NCBI RefSeq assembly: GCF_901000735.1 | Contig: NC_081546.1 | Span: forward strand, 27,795,900 to 27,859,899 | DNA: 64,000 bases | Direction of reading: 5' to 3' | DNA from: Corylus avellana | Lineage: Eukaryota > Streptophyta > Magnoliopsida > Fagales > Betulaceae | Shown: in pieces, positions 21,691-33,102 of the stretch | Position numbering within the stretch: position 1 is the stretch's first letter | Layout of the letters: each line of letters starts with the position of its first letter | Notes under the pieces: model-generated | Told to the model about the DNA's origin: nothing | Database searches by the model: none | The model's input: only the letters and a program-made list of their open reading frames with translations | Translations under genes and position numbers: made by a program

Positions 21691-23284
21691 ATTGAATTTT
21701 TTTTTTTTAAAAAAAATAATAATATTCTAATACTCTTACTTAATAAGTAAGAACTAACACATAGTATCTAATTAAAATGAATTATGAATTACATAGATAA
21801 TATCTAAACTCAAAACCTATTCTAATATCATGTTAATCACTTGTCTCTAAAAATTACTGTTAAAGTATTTATTAAATAATTAAATTTACTTATTTCTATT
21901 AATTTAAATTTTTTAGATAAATGATAATTTAACATAGTATATCTCAAATGCATAGCTCAATTGGCTCGCCACTCCCTCCCCCAAGATGGTGGCTGCCCTC
22001 TATTTAAAATAAAAATAATAATAATAATTTTTTAGTTTTTTTCATTTTATATATTTAATATATTTATATTTTTTATTAAGGATGACACGTGTCATCATTT
22101 TGTTGGTGTTGACATGGCACATTAATGAAATCCGTTAACTGTTTGATGAAATTTGACTTCAGGAACTAAATTGTTATTTTAGCATTCTTTTTAATTAAAG
22201 GCATTCCATTTATTAAGCTCTTTTGTAATATTATTCGTCAAAAATTTTTTATTAGTTATTCTAAAATGAATAACAAATTATTGAGAGTGGTAATGTTTGG
22301 TATAGTTTTGAGAAGTGTTTTGAATTTTGAAAAATGTGTAAATTTAGAATTGATTTAGTAGAGGCTACATTTAAAAAAAAGTGTTGCACGTGGGTTGATA
22401 AATGAAAATTTAGCTTGGTAAAATTTTAACAAGTGTATTTGGAAAAAAATAAAAAATAAAAATAAAAATTGAGAACAAAAAAAATCTCTTGGACGTTGGC
22501 CTCCACCAGCTGACCCCATCCCTTCACTTAAGGGGCGAGGTGGGTTTCCTTCTGCGAGAATCAGGAGAATGGGGTGGCTCTCTACTTGCCTACATTGAAG
22601 GGGCGGCCTTCAACCACAAGGGCAGTTTTCACTTCTTTTCTTTTTTCTTTTTTTTTTTTTTTCCATTTTTTATTTATTTTTCTTAAACAATAAGACCAGC
22701 TTCCACATCTGAAAAGTGAGCATATATATGTTTTCAAGTATTCGATTACGATGGTGTGTAGGACGTTTTCTGAAAAAAATTGTTTTTATTTTTTTGTAAA
22801 AAATTTTGTACTTTGTTTTGAAAAATGTTTTTATTAAAAATTAATTTTCAGAAAATTATATTTAAAATTTTAAAAAAGTACATTATAGTATTTGAAATCT
22901 CTAATTAGATTTTTTTTTTTTTTTTCTCAAGGTGGGATTAATTAATCTCATATGTTCTCCTTCTATTATGAGCATCTAGAGAAACTTGTTTGGCAACTTC
23001 CTTCTTGCTGTCTTTCTACCACAGGGGAAACAATTGTATGTGAACATGTCAAGTCAATTCTAAGAGTCATTGTAGTTTTTATGAGGTTGTTGTGATATTG
23101 AAAGCACTGACGACTATTCATGCACATGCATTTCTCCTTTTTTGACCAAGAATAAATCAAAGAAAGGTAGGCCATGAGAATAAATCAATGGGTAAAGTTT
23201 ATCTGGATACCAAGACTCTCCCTTCAAGTCCTCCACGCAATATTATGATTAATGTTAAATTCGACATGGCCCATGATGTCCATT
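21690..23284. repeat. Inverted-duplication arm (partners 28060-29300 and 32270-34050)
   Basis: Shared blocks include GATGACACGTGTCATC near 22081, the GGGGCGAGGTGGGTTTCC text near 22537, CATGCACATGCATTTCTCC near 23120 and AATATTATGATTAATG near 23239. All of them appear in reverse complement in the 32-34 kb arm, and most in the 28 kb arm. A tRNA-like AGCTCAATTGGCTCG near 21957 may be a SINE head. The arm ends at a scaffold gap. Confidence 0.8.
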
Positions 23285-23384
23285 NNNNNNNNNNNNNNNN
23301 NNNNNNNNNNNNNNNNNNNNNNNNNNNNNNNNNNNNNNNNNNNNNNNNNNNNNNNNNNNNNNNNNNNNNNNNNNNNNNNNNNNN
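23285..23384. other. Assembly gap (100 N) joining unrelated sequences
   Basis: Left of the gap is the duplicated arm; right of it is the middle of a copia reverse transcriptase. The 3' part of the retrotransposon is therefore missing from the window. Confidence 0.9.
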
Positions 23385-26300
23385 CAACTTGTTGATGTCT
23401 TCCATACTGGTCCCTGTAATGAGCATATCATCTACGTACATAAGTAGAATAATGTAAGAGTTCTTAAGACTCTTGACATAGCAGCAATGATCTGCATTGC
23501 ATCTCGTGAACCCAGTACTACACATGAAACTATCAAACTTCTTGTACCATTGTCTTGGAGCTTGTTTCAGACCATACAAGCTTTTTCTCAGTTTGCACAC
23601 TAAACTCTCCTTCCCCTGCACTGCGAATCCCTGTGGCTGCTGCATATAAATTTCTTCCTCCAACTCACCATGAAGGAACGCCGTCTTCACATCTAACTGC
23701 TCTAGATGTAAGTCCTCTGCCGCCACAATGCTCAGCACAATTCTGATGGTTGTCATTTTCACCACTTGAGAGAATATGTCTGTGTAATCAATTCCTTCTT
23801 TCTGCTGGAATCCCTTGACTACCAATCTTGCCTTGTAGCGTTTGCTACCATCATGTTCACCCTTTATTCTGAACACCCATTTGTTGTGCAAAGCCTTTTT
23901 ATCTGCTGGCAACTCAGTCAGCTCCCAGGTCTGGTTAGTCAATAATGAGTCCATCTCATCCTTCATGGCTAACTCCCACTTGATTGAATCTTCAACCTTC
24001 AAGGCTTCAACAAACGTCTCTGGCTCACCGCCATCCGTTAACAAAATATGAAATAGGGAGGGTGAAAAACGCTGTGGAGATTTAATGGTTCTAGTAGATC
24101 TACGGACAGCCATTGTCGGTGTACCCTGTTCAGTCTCTTGATCTACTGTTTCTTCAACTTCTAGACCATCTTCAGTTTCTGAATCCTTATCAACTTCTGA
24201 ATTCCTTTTCTGAGCTGGACCTTTAGAAATTCCATCTAGGTTGCTAAATTCAGGCTTCTCAGCCTCTGACTCTGTACTTACTGGTTCTGCACTTGAATTA
24301 TTCTTATACACAACCATCTCATTAAAAGTAACATTTCTACTTCTAATGATCTTCCGGTTTTGATCATCCCAAAACCTAAACCCAAATGCCTCATCCCCAT
24401 AGCCAATGAAATAACATTTTCTAGATTTAGCATCTAGCTTGCTACGAGCATCAGATTCAATATAGACATACGAAACACAACCAAAAACTTTCAAGTGAGA
24501 AAGATTTACCTCCTTTCCACTCCAGACTTCTTCAGGTAGTCTATGGCCCAAAGGAACTGATGGTCCTCTGTTTATTAAGTAAGCAGCAGTGCTTACTGCA
24601 TCCGCCCAGAAAGTTTTCGGTAGTCCAGCATGCAACCTCATACTTCTTGCACGTTCATTGAGGGTCCTGTTCATGCGCTCAGCCACGCCATTTTGTTGTG
24701 GTGTCCCTGGGATAGTCTTTTCCATTCTAATCCCATTCACTGCACAAAATTGTTTGAAACTCCCGTCTTCGTATTCTCCCCCATTGTCTGATCTTAGACA
24801 CTTCAATTTCAGACCAGTTTCTGTCTCTACCATGACCTTCCACTTCTTAAAAACTTCAAATACATCAGATTTAAGCTTTAAGAAGTAAACCTATACCTTC
24901 CTGCATGAGTCATCAATAAATGTGATGTAATACCGTGAGCCTCCAAGAGATGCCACTGGTGCGGGACCCCACAAATCTGTGTGTACCAACTCTAGCTTTC
25001 CCGGCTTTGGTGTTCTGCCAACCTTCGCGAAACTCACCTTCTTCTGCTTTCCTAGGATGCAGCCTTCACACAAATCAGACTTAACTGACTTCAGCTCTGG
25101 TAGTTTCCCCTTTGACAGAAGTACATTCATCCCTTTCTTGCTCATGTGCCCAAGCCTTAGGTGCCATAATTTTGAGTCAGCACCCGTATCTGCAACAGCA
25201 ATTGTATCCCTGCTATTCGTCGTCATATAGAGAGTACCCGTCTTATGACCACGAGCCAAAATCCTGACTCCCTTGCTGACCTTCCACTTTCTACAGTGGA
25301 AATGAATTGAATGCCCTTCATCATCAAGCTGTCCTACTGAAATCAGGTTCTTTTTCAGCTCTGGGATATGTCTGACATTTTGCAGCTTCCATACCAAGTC
25401 ATTGTGGACTCTAATGCGAACATTGCCTATACCCACAACATCCAGCGCCGTTCCGTTAGCCAAGTACACCTTCCCGAAATCTCCAGCAACATAATTTTCG
25501 AGAACTTCACGGATCGGTGTAGTGTGAAAAGAAGCTCCTGAGTCCAAGACCCAAGAATCAAGAGAACTGTCAACAGATAGAAGTAGGGCATCGTGCACTT
25601 CTTCTGTTGCCACAACATTTGCGGCGTCATTTTCGGTCTTCTTCTTCAGCTCTCTGCAGTTCTTCTTGAAGTGGCCTGTCTTGCCACAGTTCCAACACTC
25701 AGGTTGTCGTCTAAACCTGGATTTGCTCCTACCCTTCCTGGACTTAGATCTACCCCTCACAGAGTTTCTATCTTGTCCTCTGCCCCGAGTCTCGAGGTTT
25801 AATGCAGCACCAGAAGAAGTGGCTTCACCCGCATCTCTTCTGCGAACCTCTTCACTGAGAATCAAATCCCTGACGTCTTCATAGCTCAGTTTACTCTTTC
25901 CTACAGAGTTACTCACAGCCATCCTCACTGCTTCCAAGCTATTTGGCAAAGATGCCAAGACGATCAACACGCGAACCTCATCATCAAAATTAATTTCCAC
26001 TGAGGACAATTGATTTGTGATGTTGTTGAACTCATTGAGATGATGTGCCACCGAAGCTCCTTCCGCCATCTTTAGGTTGAACAATTTTTTCATCAGATGC
26101 ACCTTGTTGTTAGCCGAAGGCTTCTCATACATGCTTGACAAAGCCTTCATTAGACCTGGTGTGGTCTTCTCATTTACAAAGTTGTGTGCAACTGATTTTC
26201 ACAGAGATTACCTGATAACTACTAGGGCTTTACGATCAAGCAAAGCCCACTCGCTATTATACATGTCGTCGGGTTGTTCTTCCAAAAGAGGTTGATGAAG

Positions 26301-26408
26301 ATCCTTCCCATAAAGAATGTCTTCAATCTGTACCTTCCAATACCCAAAATCTTTGCCATCGAATTTCTCGATTCTCACCTTTCCTTCTTCACTTGCCATC
26401 GCTCCCAC
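23385..26408 (-). pseudogene. Copia Gag-Pol polyprotein with three nonsense codons
   Basis: The frame starts MGAMASEEGKVRIEKF and continues through a Gag region (LMKALSSMYEKPSANNKVH), a CCHC zinc knuckle (CWNCGKTGHFKKNC), the protease motif WVLDSGASFH, the Gag-pre-integrase HLRLGHMSKKG, the integrase core (HTDLWGP, LRSDNGGEY, NGVAERMNRTL) and reverse transcriptase (DVKTAFLHGELEEEIYM, YVDDMLITGT). It is interrupted by in-frame TAA and TGA a few codons apart at about 26190-26210 and by a TAG near 24891-24893, where relatives have Trp in integrase. No frameshift was needed. The sequence resembles the Tork/TNT1-like group, but that placement is only an impression. The element could not move on its own. 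Confidence 0.85.
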
Positions 26409-26419
26409 TCAAACCAACA

Positions 26420-26431
26420 GCTCTGATACCA
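26420..26431 (-). other. Primer-binding site for initiator tRNA-Met
   Basis: The minus strand reads TGGTATCAGAGC, the standard complement of the 3' end of plant initiator tRNA-Met. It lies two bases from the LTR end. Confidence 0.9.
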
Positions 26432-26433
26432 GT

Positions 26434-26956
26434 TGTTAGGAAATTAATCCTATTTCCCACGACCCGTGAGATGCGAAAAATAAAAGAATGTGGAATAATA
26501 AAGATAAGCAATCATACACGACACAAAGATTTAAGTGGTTCGGCTTAACAAGCCTACATCTACTGGCGGAGACGACCCAGATAAATTCACTATCAAAAGA
26601 TGAGTACAAGAGAGTAACAGGGTGAGAAAACCACTCAAACCCAAAGCCCGAAATATACCCAATTCTCACTTTGCCCAAAGGAGAATAGTAACAAAAAGGG
26701 AAAAAACAAACTCTCTCTTTTCTTGCTCTCACCTTTTCTTTCTCTCAATTGCTTTTGGGACACAAAAACATAAGGAGCTCATGCCTTTATATACTAGGCA
26801 AAGTCGGTGGAAATCTCCAAGAGCAAAGAGGAATCCCAATAAGTGTGGGACAAGCATTCCAACTCCAACTAGGAGAAGGAATCCAAGTACAAGACAAACT
26901 TGTAAACAAACCAAAACCGGTTGGGTCCCACCATAACTTTCAAGGCACGCATAACA
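26434..26956 (-). mobile_element. 5' LTR of the copia element
   Basis: The 523-bp LTR begins TGTTATGCG and ends CCTAACA on the minus strand. A TATA-like TATATAAAGGC lies near 26790. Its last 230 bp resemble the ends of the LTR pieces at 44415, 47919 and 60186, so all belong to related families. Confidence 0.85.
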
Positions 26957-27429
26957 CATACTCACTTGTCTCTGTCCCATTTTGAATATTATTCCCAATA
27001 GCCTCTTGTTTTTGGATTGATATTTTCCTCTTTTTCTTGTAAGGTTCTCCCAAAAAAGCTGTGTTTACAATTTGTCAAAAGGACTACTTTGCTGGGTATT
27101 CCACTGCAGTGTCATGTTACACTGCTGGCTGGAATTGTGTGGAGCTTGTACTAGGTGGTCACATTGTGGGAATCCTCTTGGTAAGGATCATGAAGAGGAA
27201 TTTCAATAGGAGAAGTGAGAGAAAACCAAGAAAGCGCCATTATCTCATGGTGTTTGTGTATATTGCATTACTCCTCTGCCTATCTTATTCGTTGGGGTCC
27301 CATTTCTTTAAATCGTTTACTCCCTTATTAGTTGCAGTTATAAGAGGATTCTTTGGTCTTTCATCATGCCATACGTCTGCTGTTAGTCGTCAGAGATTCT
27401 TTTCTCTTTATGAAGATCCTTAACTATGA

Positions 27430-28024
27430 TGTTTGAAATAAGAAGGTAGATGCAGCATTCCGAGATGCTGAAGCAAAAGCAAGTGAGAGAAGTAGCAAAT
27501 GTCCAATCTTCCTCTTCCTCTCGGTGTGTTGAAGTACATTTTTCTGCTACAATTCTTGTTAGCTAAATCACATGTTTCTTCATTTTCATATGGTAGAAAC
27601 ATGGTACAAATTACAATTAAATTGGATTTTTTCCCCCATTCTCTGATGTTGTTACCAGAGTACATAAATAAGCTAGCTTAATACTTTTGCTTAATTTTAA
27701 TTTCATTGGAGACTTGTTTGCTAAAGAGCTAGCTAGATGCTTATGATAATATGGTCATGCTCTTGTGTAAAGTTATATTACTGTTACACCTATCCTTTTC
27801 TAACTCTCATTATTTCAGGTTAATGGAATTGGGCAGTTTTTGGGGAGTTGCTGAGATGATTGGGCGGGTGGACTTTGATGAAGACATGGACTTTTGGCAA
27901 CTTGACATGTGGAATGGTTTCTTCCCAACAAAGTGGCTTCTTCTTAGGCATCAATGGGAAATAAGTCTACCTATCCAAGTCCGGTATGACATCCAATATA
28001 TAGTTCAAAAAATAAACCTTTGTT
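27430..28024 (+). pseudogene. YTH-domain m6A reader (ECT-like) pseudogene, YTH core exons
   Basis: Exon-like block one (to about 27522) reads KKVDAAFRDAEAKASERSSK, then CPIFLFLSV, followed by a GT donor. Block two (from about 27820, after TTATTTCAG) reads VNGIGQF, then GVAEMIGRVDFDEDMDFWQL and MWNGFFPTKW. These correspond to consecutive exons of the plant YTH domain, including the WxxD/E-rich segment around the m6A pocket. An extra T in TTTTTGGGG of block two shifts the frame, the start and the remaining exons are missing, and the C-terminal HIILENN part does not follow. The fragment sits between the copia LTR and the inverted-duplication arm. Non-functional. Confidence 0.8.
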
Positions 28025-28059
28025 GAAAAATTCTTTTAATTATACTGTTTTAGGGTTTT

Positions 28060-29300
28060 GGTGCTTGTTGAGAGCCACCCCATTCGTGCCTCTCACAGAA
28101 GGAAACCCACCTCCCCCCTTAAGTGAAGGGATGGGGTCTGCTGGTGGAGGCCAACGTCCAAGAGATTTTTTTTTTGTTCTTAATTTTTATTTTTACTTTT
28201 ATTTTTTCCAAATACACTTGTTAAAATTTTACTAAACTAAATTTTCATGTATCACCCCATATGCAACACTTTTTTAAAATGTGGCCTCTACTAAATCAAT
28301 TCTTAATTTTACACATTTTTCAAAATTCAAAACACTTCTCAAAACTATACCAAACATAACCACTCTCAATAATTTGTTATTCATTTTAGAATAACTAATA
28401 AATTTTTTTTTATAATTAATATTACAAAAGAGCTTAATAAATGGAATGCATTTAATTAAAAAGAAGGCCAAAATAACAATTTAGTCCCTGCAGTTAAATT
28501 TCATTAAACAATTAACGGATTTCATTAGTGTGTCACGTCAACACCAATAAAATGATGACACGTGTCACCCTTAATAAAAAAATATAAATATATTAAATAT
28601 ATAAAATGAAAAAACTAAAAAATTATTATTATTATTATTATTTTTTAAATAGTGGTCTGCCACCATCTTGGGGGAGGGAGTGGCGAGCCAATTGAGCTAC
28701 CCATTTGAGATATACTATGTTAAATTATCATTTATTTCAAAAACTTAAACTAATAGAAAGAGGTAAATGTAATTATTTAATCCATACTTTAACAGTAATT
28801 TTTAGAGACAAGGAATTAACATGATATTAGAATAGGTTTTGAGTTTAAATATTATCTATGTAATTCATAATTCACTTTAATTAGATACCATGTTTTTTTT
28901 TTTTTTTTTTTGTTTATAACAAGATACTATGTGTTAGTTCTTACTTATTAAGTAAGAGTATTAGAATATTATTATTTAAATGATTAGTTAAATTTTTTTA
29001 TTAATATAAAATTTTAAAATAAGTAATTATTTAAATAATAATAATCACTGCCTAATGAAATATTATTATAAGTGCAGTTGGTAAAAAGCCTCAAATTGGG
29101 GCTTGTGATTAAACGCACTTTTCAGCGTTTGAGAGGACAAAAAACACTTTGTCCAAAGAAACCGAAATGATCGATTTTTTCCGTGAAGATGCTTTTTGAA
29201 ACCTAAAAGCTCTTTTGATACCCAAAACGCAATTCCAAACAAACTCTATATGTTCAGAATATAGACTTCAAAAGCATAGAGTTAAATGTAGGATGATTTT
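28060..29300. repeat. Duplication arm, middle copy
   Basis: It runs in direct orientation to 32890-34050 and inverted to 21690-22660. It begins with AGCCACCCCATTCG and carries the GATGACACGTGTCACC text near 28553. It is followed, like the 32-34 kb copy, by a TIR start: here only a remnant, there the intact TNL-B. Confidence 0.8.
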
Positions 29301-29800
29301 TTTTAAAAAAATAATAATATTTTTTTAATAAAAACTCCCGCGGTTGACAAGCTATCGTCTTTAAATAATATTTTTTTAATAAAGAGAAAGTAGAAAAGAT
29401 AAAGAGGACTGAGAAAGAGGAGAGAAAAAAAAAATCAAAATAAAATAAAATCAAAATTCCTACAAGTTGTTATAGAAAACTTTCATATTTGAAAGTTCAC
29501 ATCAAGAAATTGTTAAAAAAAAATTGATTTTGGAAGGCCTGCTGAAAAATAAAAACAATACATAATAACTAAATTTAACTTTAAACACCGATACGAAGGG
29601 CCGGCGGAAGATGCTGAAGCTAATTTGGTTGGAGAGGGAGATGAGTAATTTGGTTGCATTGGATACCAATGCCCTCAGCTCATCTTTTTCCATCCAAAAA
29701 GTCTCTACACAGAAAGTCTAGTTTTGAGGCAATTTAATTCCTAGTTGAGCTTTCAACAACGTACATCACTGCAAATCCTGAAAAGATGTCTCCTCCAATA
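29300..29800. other. Non-coding text upstream of TIR remnant
   Basis: A/T-rich text with a short stretch near 29640-29680 (GAGTAATTTGGTTGCATTGG) that recurs in reverse near 16320-16370. No gene is seen. Confidence 0.35.
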
Positions 29801-29985
29801 ACTACGTCGTCAGCTTTAAGGAAGTTGCCAAGAAGTTGCTCTTTTTTGTTTTGACCAACTTGTATTCTTGGCTAGCGTTTCTTCTGCAATTCACCCTCAA
29901 CCGTGGCCTTCCACGGAGTTTCTTCGTCTACATCTTCGTCTTCCAACGGTCAATGGAGTATCGTATCCCAATTCTCACCTCTTTG
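29797..29985 (+). pseudogene. TIR-E: remnant of a TIR-gene promoter and start
   Basis: The sequence CTTTAAGGAAGTTGCCAAGA, then AGTTGCTC matches the promoter module of the other TIR loci, but the CGCGTCA part of the palindrome has been lost (TTTTGACCAACTTG). The leader TTCTGCAATTCACCCTCAA follows, then a start in which ATG has become GTG (CCGTGGCCTTCCACGGAG), a Ser-rich stretch and a Gln-Trp pair. Homology stops at about 29985, before the TIR fold. It occupies the position that TNL-B occupies in the next duplication unit. Confidence 0.65.
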
Positions 29986-30004
29986 GTCAAAGGATAAAAG
30001 ATAT

Positions 30005-30310
30005 TGAGATTACAAATTTTTTAACTTTTAAGGCGTAACATTACACAAATTTTGACAACTCTAAACCCCATTTCCTTCTCTATGTTAGCATATATTGGAA
30101 GATTTTATTTTAGATATTTGATTCTAGGTGACCAAATTTGAATGCATTCAAATATGATACTATCTCCATATTTGTATTATTTTCATCGACCATAATTTTC
30201 TTAGAAAATAGATATTGTTATCTTGTAAATATCACCAACGAAATAAGAGAAAAATGTAATTATTTGGATTTTATCATATATAGACGTAGATTATAAACCG
30301 AACTACGTAA
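30005..30310. repeat. Inverted copy of the 15627-16170 repeat block
   Basis: The text ACCCCATTTCCTTCTCTATG, then TTAGCATATATTGGAAGATT is the reverse complement of 16050-16090 and 21365-21390. No gene is seen. Confidence 0.65.
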
Positions 30311-31245
30311 AAGTTAAAAAATTATTGGCAAAGTTTCAAGAAACATAACTTTTTATAGACCTTTGAATAAGCTTTCCAACGTACAAAACTTGCTTCCGTC
30401 CGATGTCATATAATCGCGTAGAGATACGACTTTTTCTCTAAGACGAATATAATGAAAAACTATAGGGAAAACTTCACTTTAATCCTTTGAACTTCTACCC
30501 GATTTTACAAACCCCCTTGAACTTCCAAATATCTCACTTTGGACCCCTGAACTTTCAATTTCTATCACTTTGGACCCCTCTGTTAGTTTTCAACGTTAAA
30601 CCAAAACGGTTTGACTTTTTATGTCCATTATACCCCCACGTTAAAACTACACCGTTTTGGGCCCCAAAACTACAACACCCACCCAGCCCAAAATGACATC
30701 GTTTTGAGCATTAAAATTATTATTATTTTTTTTAAAAAAAAAGAAAGAAAATCGGGGTGGCTCCAACCACCCCCTTGGCCGGTCTAGGGGTGGTCGAACC
30801 ACCCCTAGACTGGCCAAGGGGGTGGTTCGGCCACCCATGGAAGCCATAAAAAAAAAAAACAAAAAAAAAAACACCATTCACGGTTTTGGGCTTTTGGGGT
30901 GGCCAGACCACCCACAAGGGCCTAGGGGTGATTTCGGCCACCCCTTACGGCTGGTATTGGGGTGGCCGAAACCACCCCCAGGCCCTTGGGGGTGATCCGG
31001 CCACCCCCAAAAGCCCAAAACTGTGAATGGGGTTTTGTTTTTTGTTTTTTGTTTTTTTTTTTTTGGCTTTTGGGGGTGGCTGAACCAACCCCAAGGGCCT
31101 GGGCGTGGTTTCGGCCACCCCCATAACCCTTTTTTTTTTTTTTTCTTTTCTTTTCTTTCTTTTGTTTTTTTGGCCTTTAGGGGGTGGTTCGACCACCTCC
31201 AGATTGGCCATAGGGGTGGCTGGTGCCAAAAATGGGGTGGTCCGG

Positions 31246-31601
31246 TGTAACATCTCACCCCAATGACAAACAATATTGTCCGTTTTTGGCTCCCCTCGAA
31301 CCAGACTTCCCAGGAGGTCACCCATCCTGCGGAGTTCTGATGGGATCATGACCATCACGGCTTTAAAACGCGTTGTTTGGGATCAGAAATACACAACAGC
31401 AGCATAGCAGAGCCCTTCTCACAACAATATTGTCCTCTTTGGCGCCTACCAGGAGTCGATCCCATGACCTCCTAGCATCTCTCAAGGCTTTGTTCCTCCC
31501 TAGCCACCACTAGGCTAGGAGAACACGTTGTTGTCATTAAGGGTGTAGTATACATTTAAGCACATCCTCATCTCCATACCTAGGCAATGTGAGACGTCAC
31601 A
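31246..31601 (-). mobile_element. Solo LTR of a Cassandra-type TRIM carrying 5S rRNA sequence
   Basis: On the minus strand the 356-bp LTR begins TGTGACGTCTCACATTGCC and ends GGTGAGATGTTACA. It is flanked by an exact 5-bp target duplication TCCGG (31241-31245 and 31602-31606). It contains a 5S rRNA-derived stretch (31304-31349), the hallmark of Cassandra elements. No internal domain is present. The nesting shows that the LTR arrived after the surrounding Mutator-like element. Confidence 0.85.
31304..31349 (-). repeat. 5S rRNA-derived sequence, internally deleted
   Basis: The minus strand reads GATCCCATCAGAACTCCGCA joined directly to GGATGGGTGACCTCCTGGGA. In plant 5S rRNA these two parts are separated by about 30 nt that include the A box. 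The C-box part is retained, the A box is lost, and the 5S 5' and 3' ends are absent, so this is not a 5S gene. Confidence 0.85.
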
Positions 31602-32269
31602 TCCGGCCACCCCATTTTGGCCAGCCACCCCAATTTTTCTTAGTTTTCTTCTTTTATTTTTTATTTTTTTTAATTTTTATAATATTTTGCCCTCTTTTTT
31701 TTAAAGAAAAAAAAAACAATTTTAATGCCCAAAACGACACCGTTTTGGACTGGGGTGTTTTCTTTTTATTATTATTTATTATTTATTTATTTTTTTTAAT
31801 ATTTGCATTTTCTTTTTCTTTTTTTTTTTTAAAGAAAAAAAAATTTAATGCCCAAAACGGTGTCGTTTTGGGCTGGGGGAGGGTGCTGTAGTTTTGGGCA
31901 TTTTCGGAATTTCAAGTGGACTAGGTGGGGGTATAATGTGTATAAAAAGTCAAATCATTTGAGTTTAACGTTGAAAACTGGTCAAAAGTGATAGAAATTG
32001 AAAATTCAGTGGTCCAAAGTGAAAAAATTGAAAATTTAGAGAAGATTTATAAAATCGACTTAAAGTTTAAGGGGCCAAAATAAAATTTCCGCAAAATTAT
32101 ATACCCAACTAGGTCATTGCAGTCGCTTTGCAGGTCAGCAATTCTCATAGCGTTCTGTAACATGTTTTACACACAAAATCCCATACTGACATTGTCACGT
32201 CACAACATTAATATAAAATAAAAGGACTTCATGTCATCCATAACGATGATCACTTGCAAATAATGAACA

Positions 32270-33057
32270 TCATGGGCCCATGCATGTCGAATTTAACATT
32301 AATCATAATATTGCATGGAGGACTTGAAGGGAGGAGTCTTGGTATCCAGGTAAACTTAACCCATTGATTTATTCTCATGGTCTACCTTTCTTTGATTTAT
32401 TCTTGGTCAAAAAAGGAGATATGCATGTGCATGAAAAGTCGTCAGTGCTTTCAATATCACAACAATCTCATAAAAACTACAAAGTCTACAATGACTCTTA
32501 GAATTGGCTAAACATGTTCACATACAATTGTTTCCCCGTTGTAGAAAGACTGCAAGAAGGAAGTTGCCAAACAAGTTTCTTTAGATGCTCATAATAGAAG
32601 GAGAACATATGAGGTTAATCCCGCCTTGAGAAAAAAAAAAAAAAATGTAATTAGAGATTTTAAATACTATAATGTACTTTTTTAAAATTTTAAATATAAT
32701 TTTTGGAAAATAATTTTCAATAAAAACATTTTTCAAAACAAAGCATAAACTGTTTTACAAAAAAAAAAAAACAATTTTTTTAGAAAACGTCCTACACACC
32801 ATCGTAATCGAATATATGAAAACATATGCTCACTTTTCAGATGTGGAAGCTGGTCTTATTGTTTAAGAAAATAAATAAAAAATGGAAAAAAAGAAAAAAT
32901 GAAGTGAAAACTGACATTGTGGTTTTAGGCCGCCCCTTCAATGTAGGCAAGTAGAGAGCCACCCCATTCTCGCAGAAGGAAACCCACCTCGCCCCTTAAG
33001 TGAAGGGATGGGGTCTGCTGGTGGAGGCCAACTTCCAAGAAATTTTTTTTGTTCTCA

Positions 33058-33102
<45 letters not shown>

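Larger units (their letters stand above)
23385..26956 (-). mobile_element. Ty1/copia retrotransposon, 5' part, truncated by a gap
   Basis: On the minus strand the order is 5' LTR (26956-26434), primer-binding site (26431-26420), Gag, protease, integrase and reverse transcriptase, which breaks off at the gap. That order (integrase before reverse transcriptase) defines copia elements. RNase H, polypurine tract and 3' LTR are not present. The flank beyond 26957 matches the host repeat at about 46465, which fixes the LTR edge. Confidence 0.9.
30465..32092. mobile_element. Mutator-like fold-back element with GGTGGC core, nested Cassandra LTR
   Basis: Long imperfect inverted ends (left GGGAAAACTTCACTTTAATC; right ending AAAATTTCCGC) share several blocks over more than 200 bp, such as CACTTTGGACC and TTTCAACGTTAAA. 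The flanks 30456-30464 (AAAACTATA) and 32093-32101 (AAAATTATA) form a 9-bp target duplication with one mismatch, as in Mutator-like elements. The core is rich in GGGGTGGCC and CCACCCC palindromes, and no transposase is present. A Cassandra-type LTR is nested inside at 31246-31601. Confidence 0.75.

Noticed and set aside
31304..31349. A 5S rRNA gene
   Set aside because: Only about 46 nt remain, the A box is deleted, and the sequence sits within an LTR bounded by target duplications.
30647..31358. Long frames across the GGTGGC-rich core (WxxPxG repeats)
   Set aside because: They arise from palindromic GGGGTGG/CCACCCC sequence inside a fold-back transposon and cross into the nested LTR. No start context, domain or conservation supports them.
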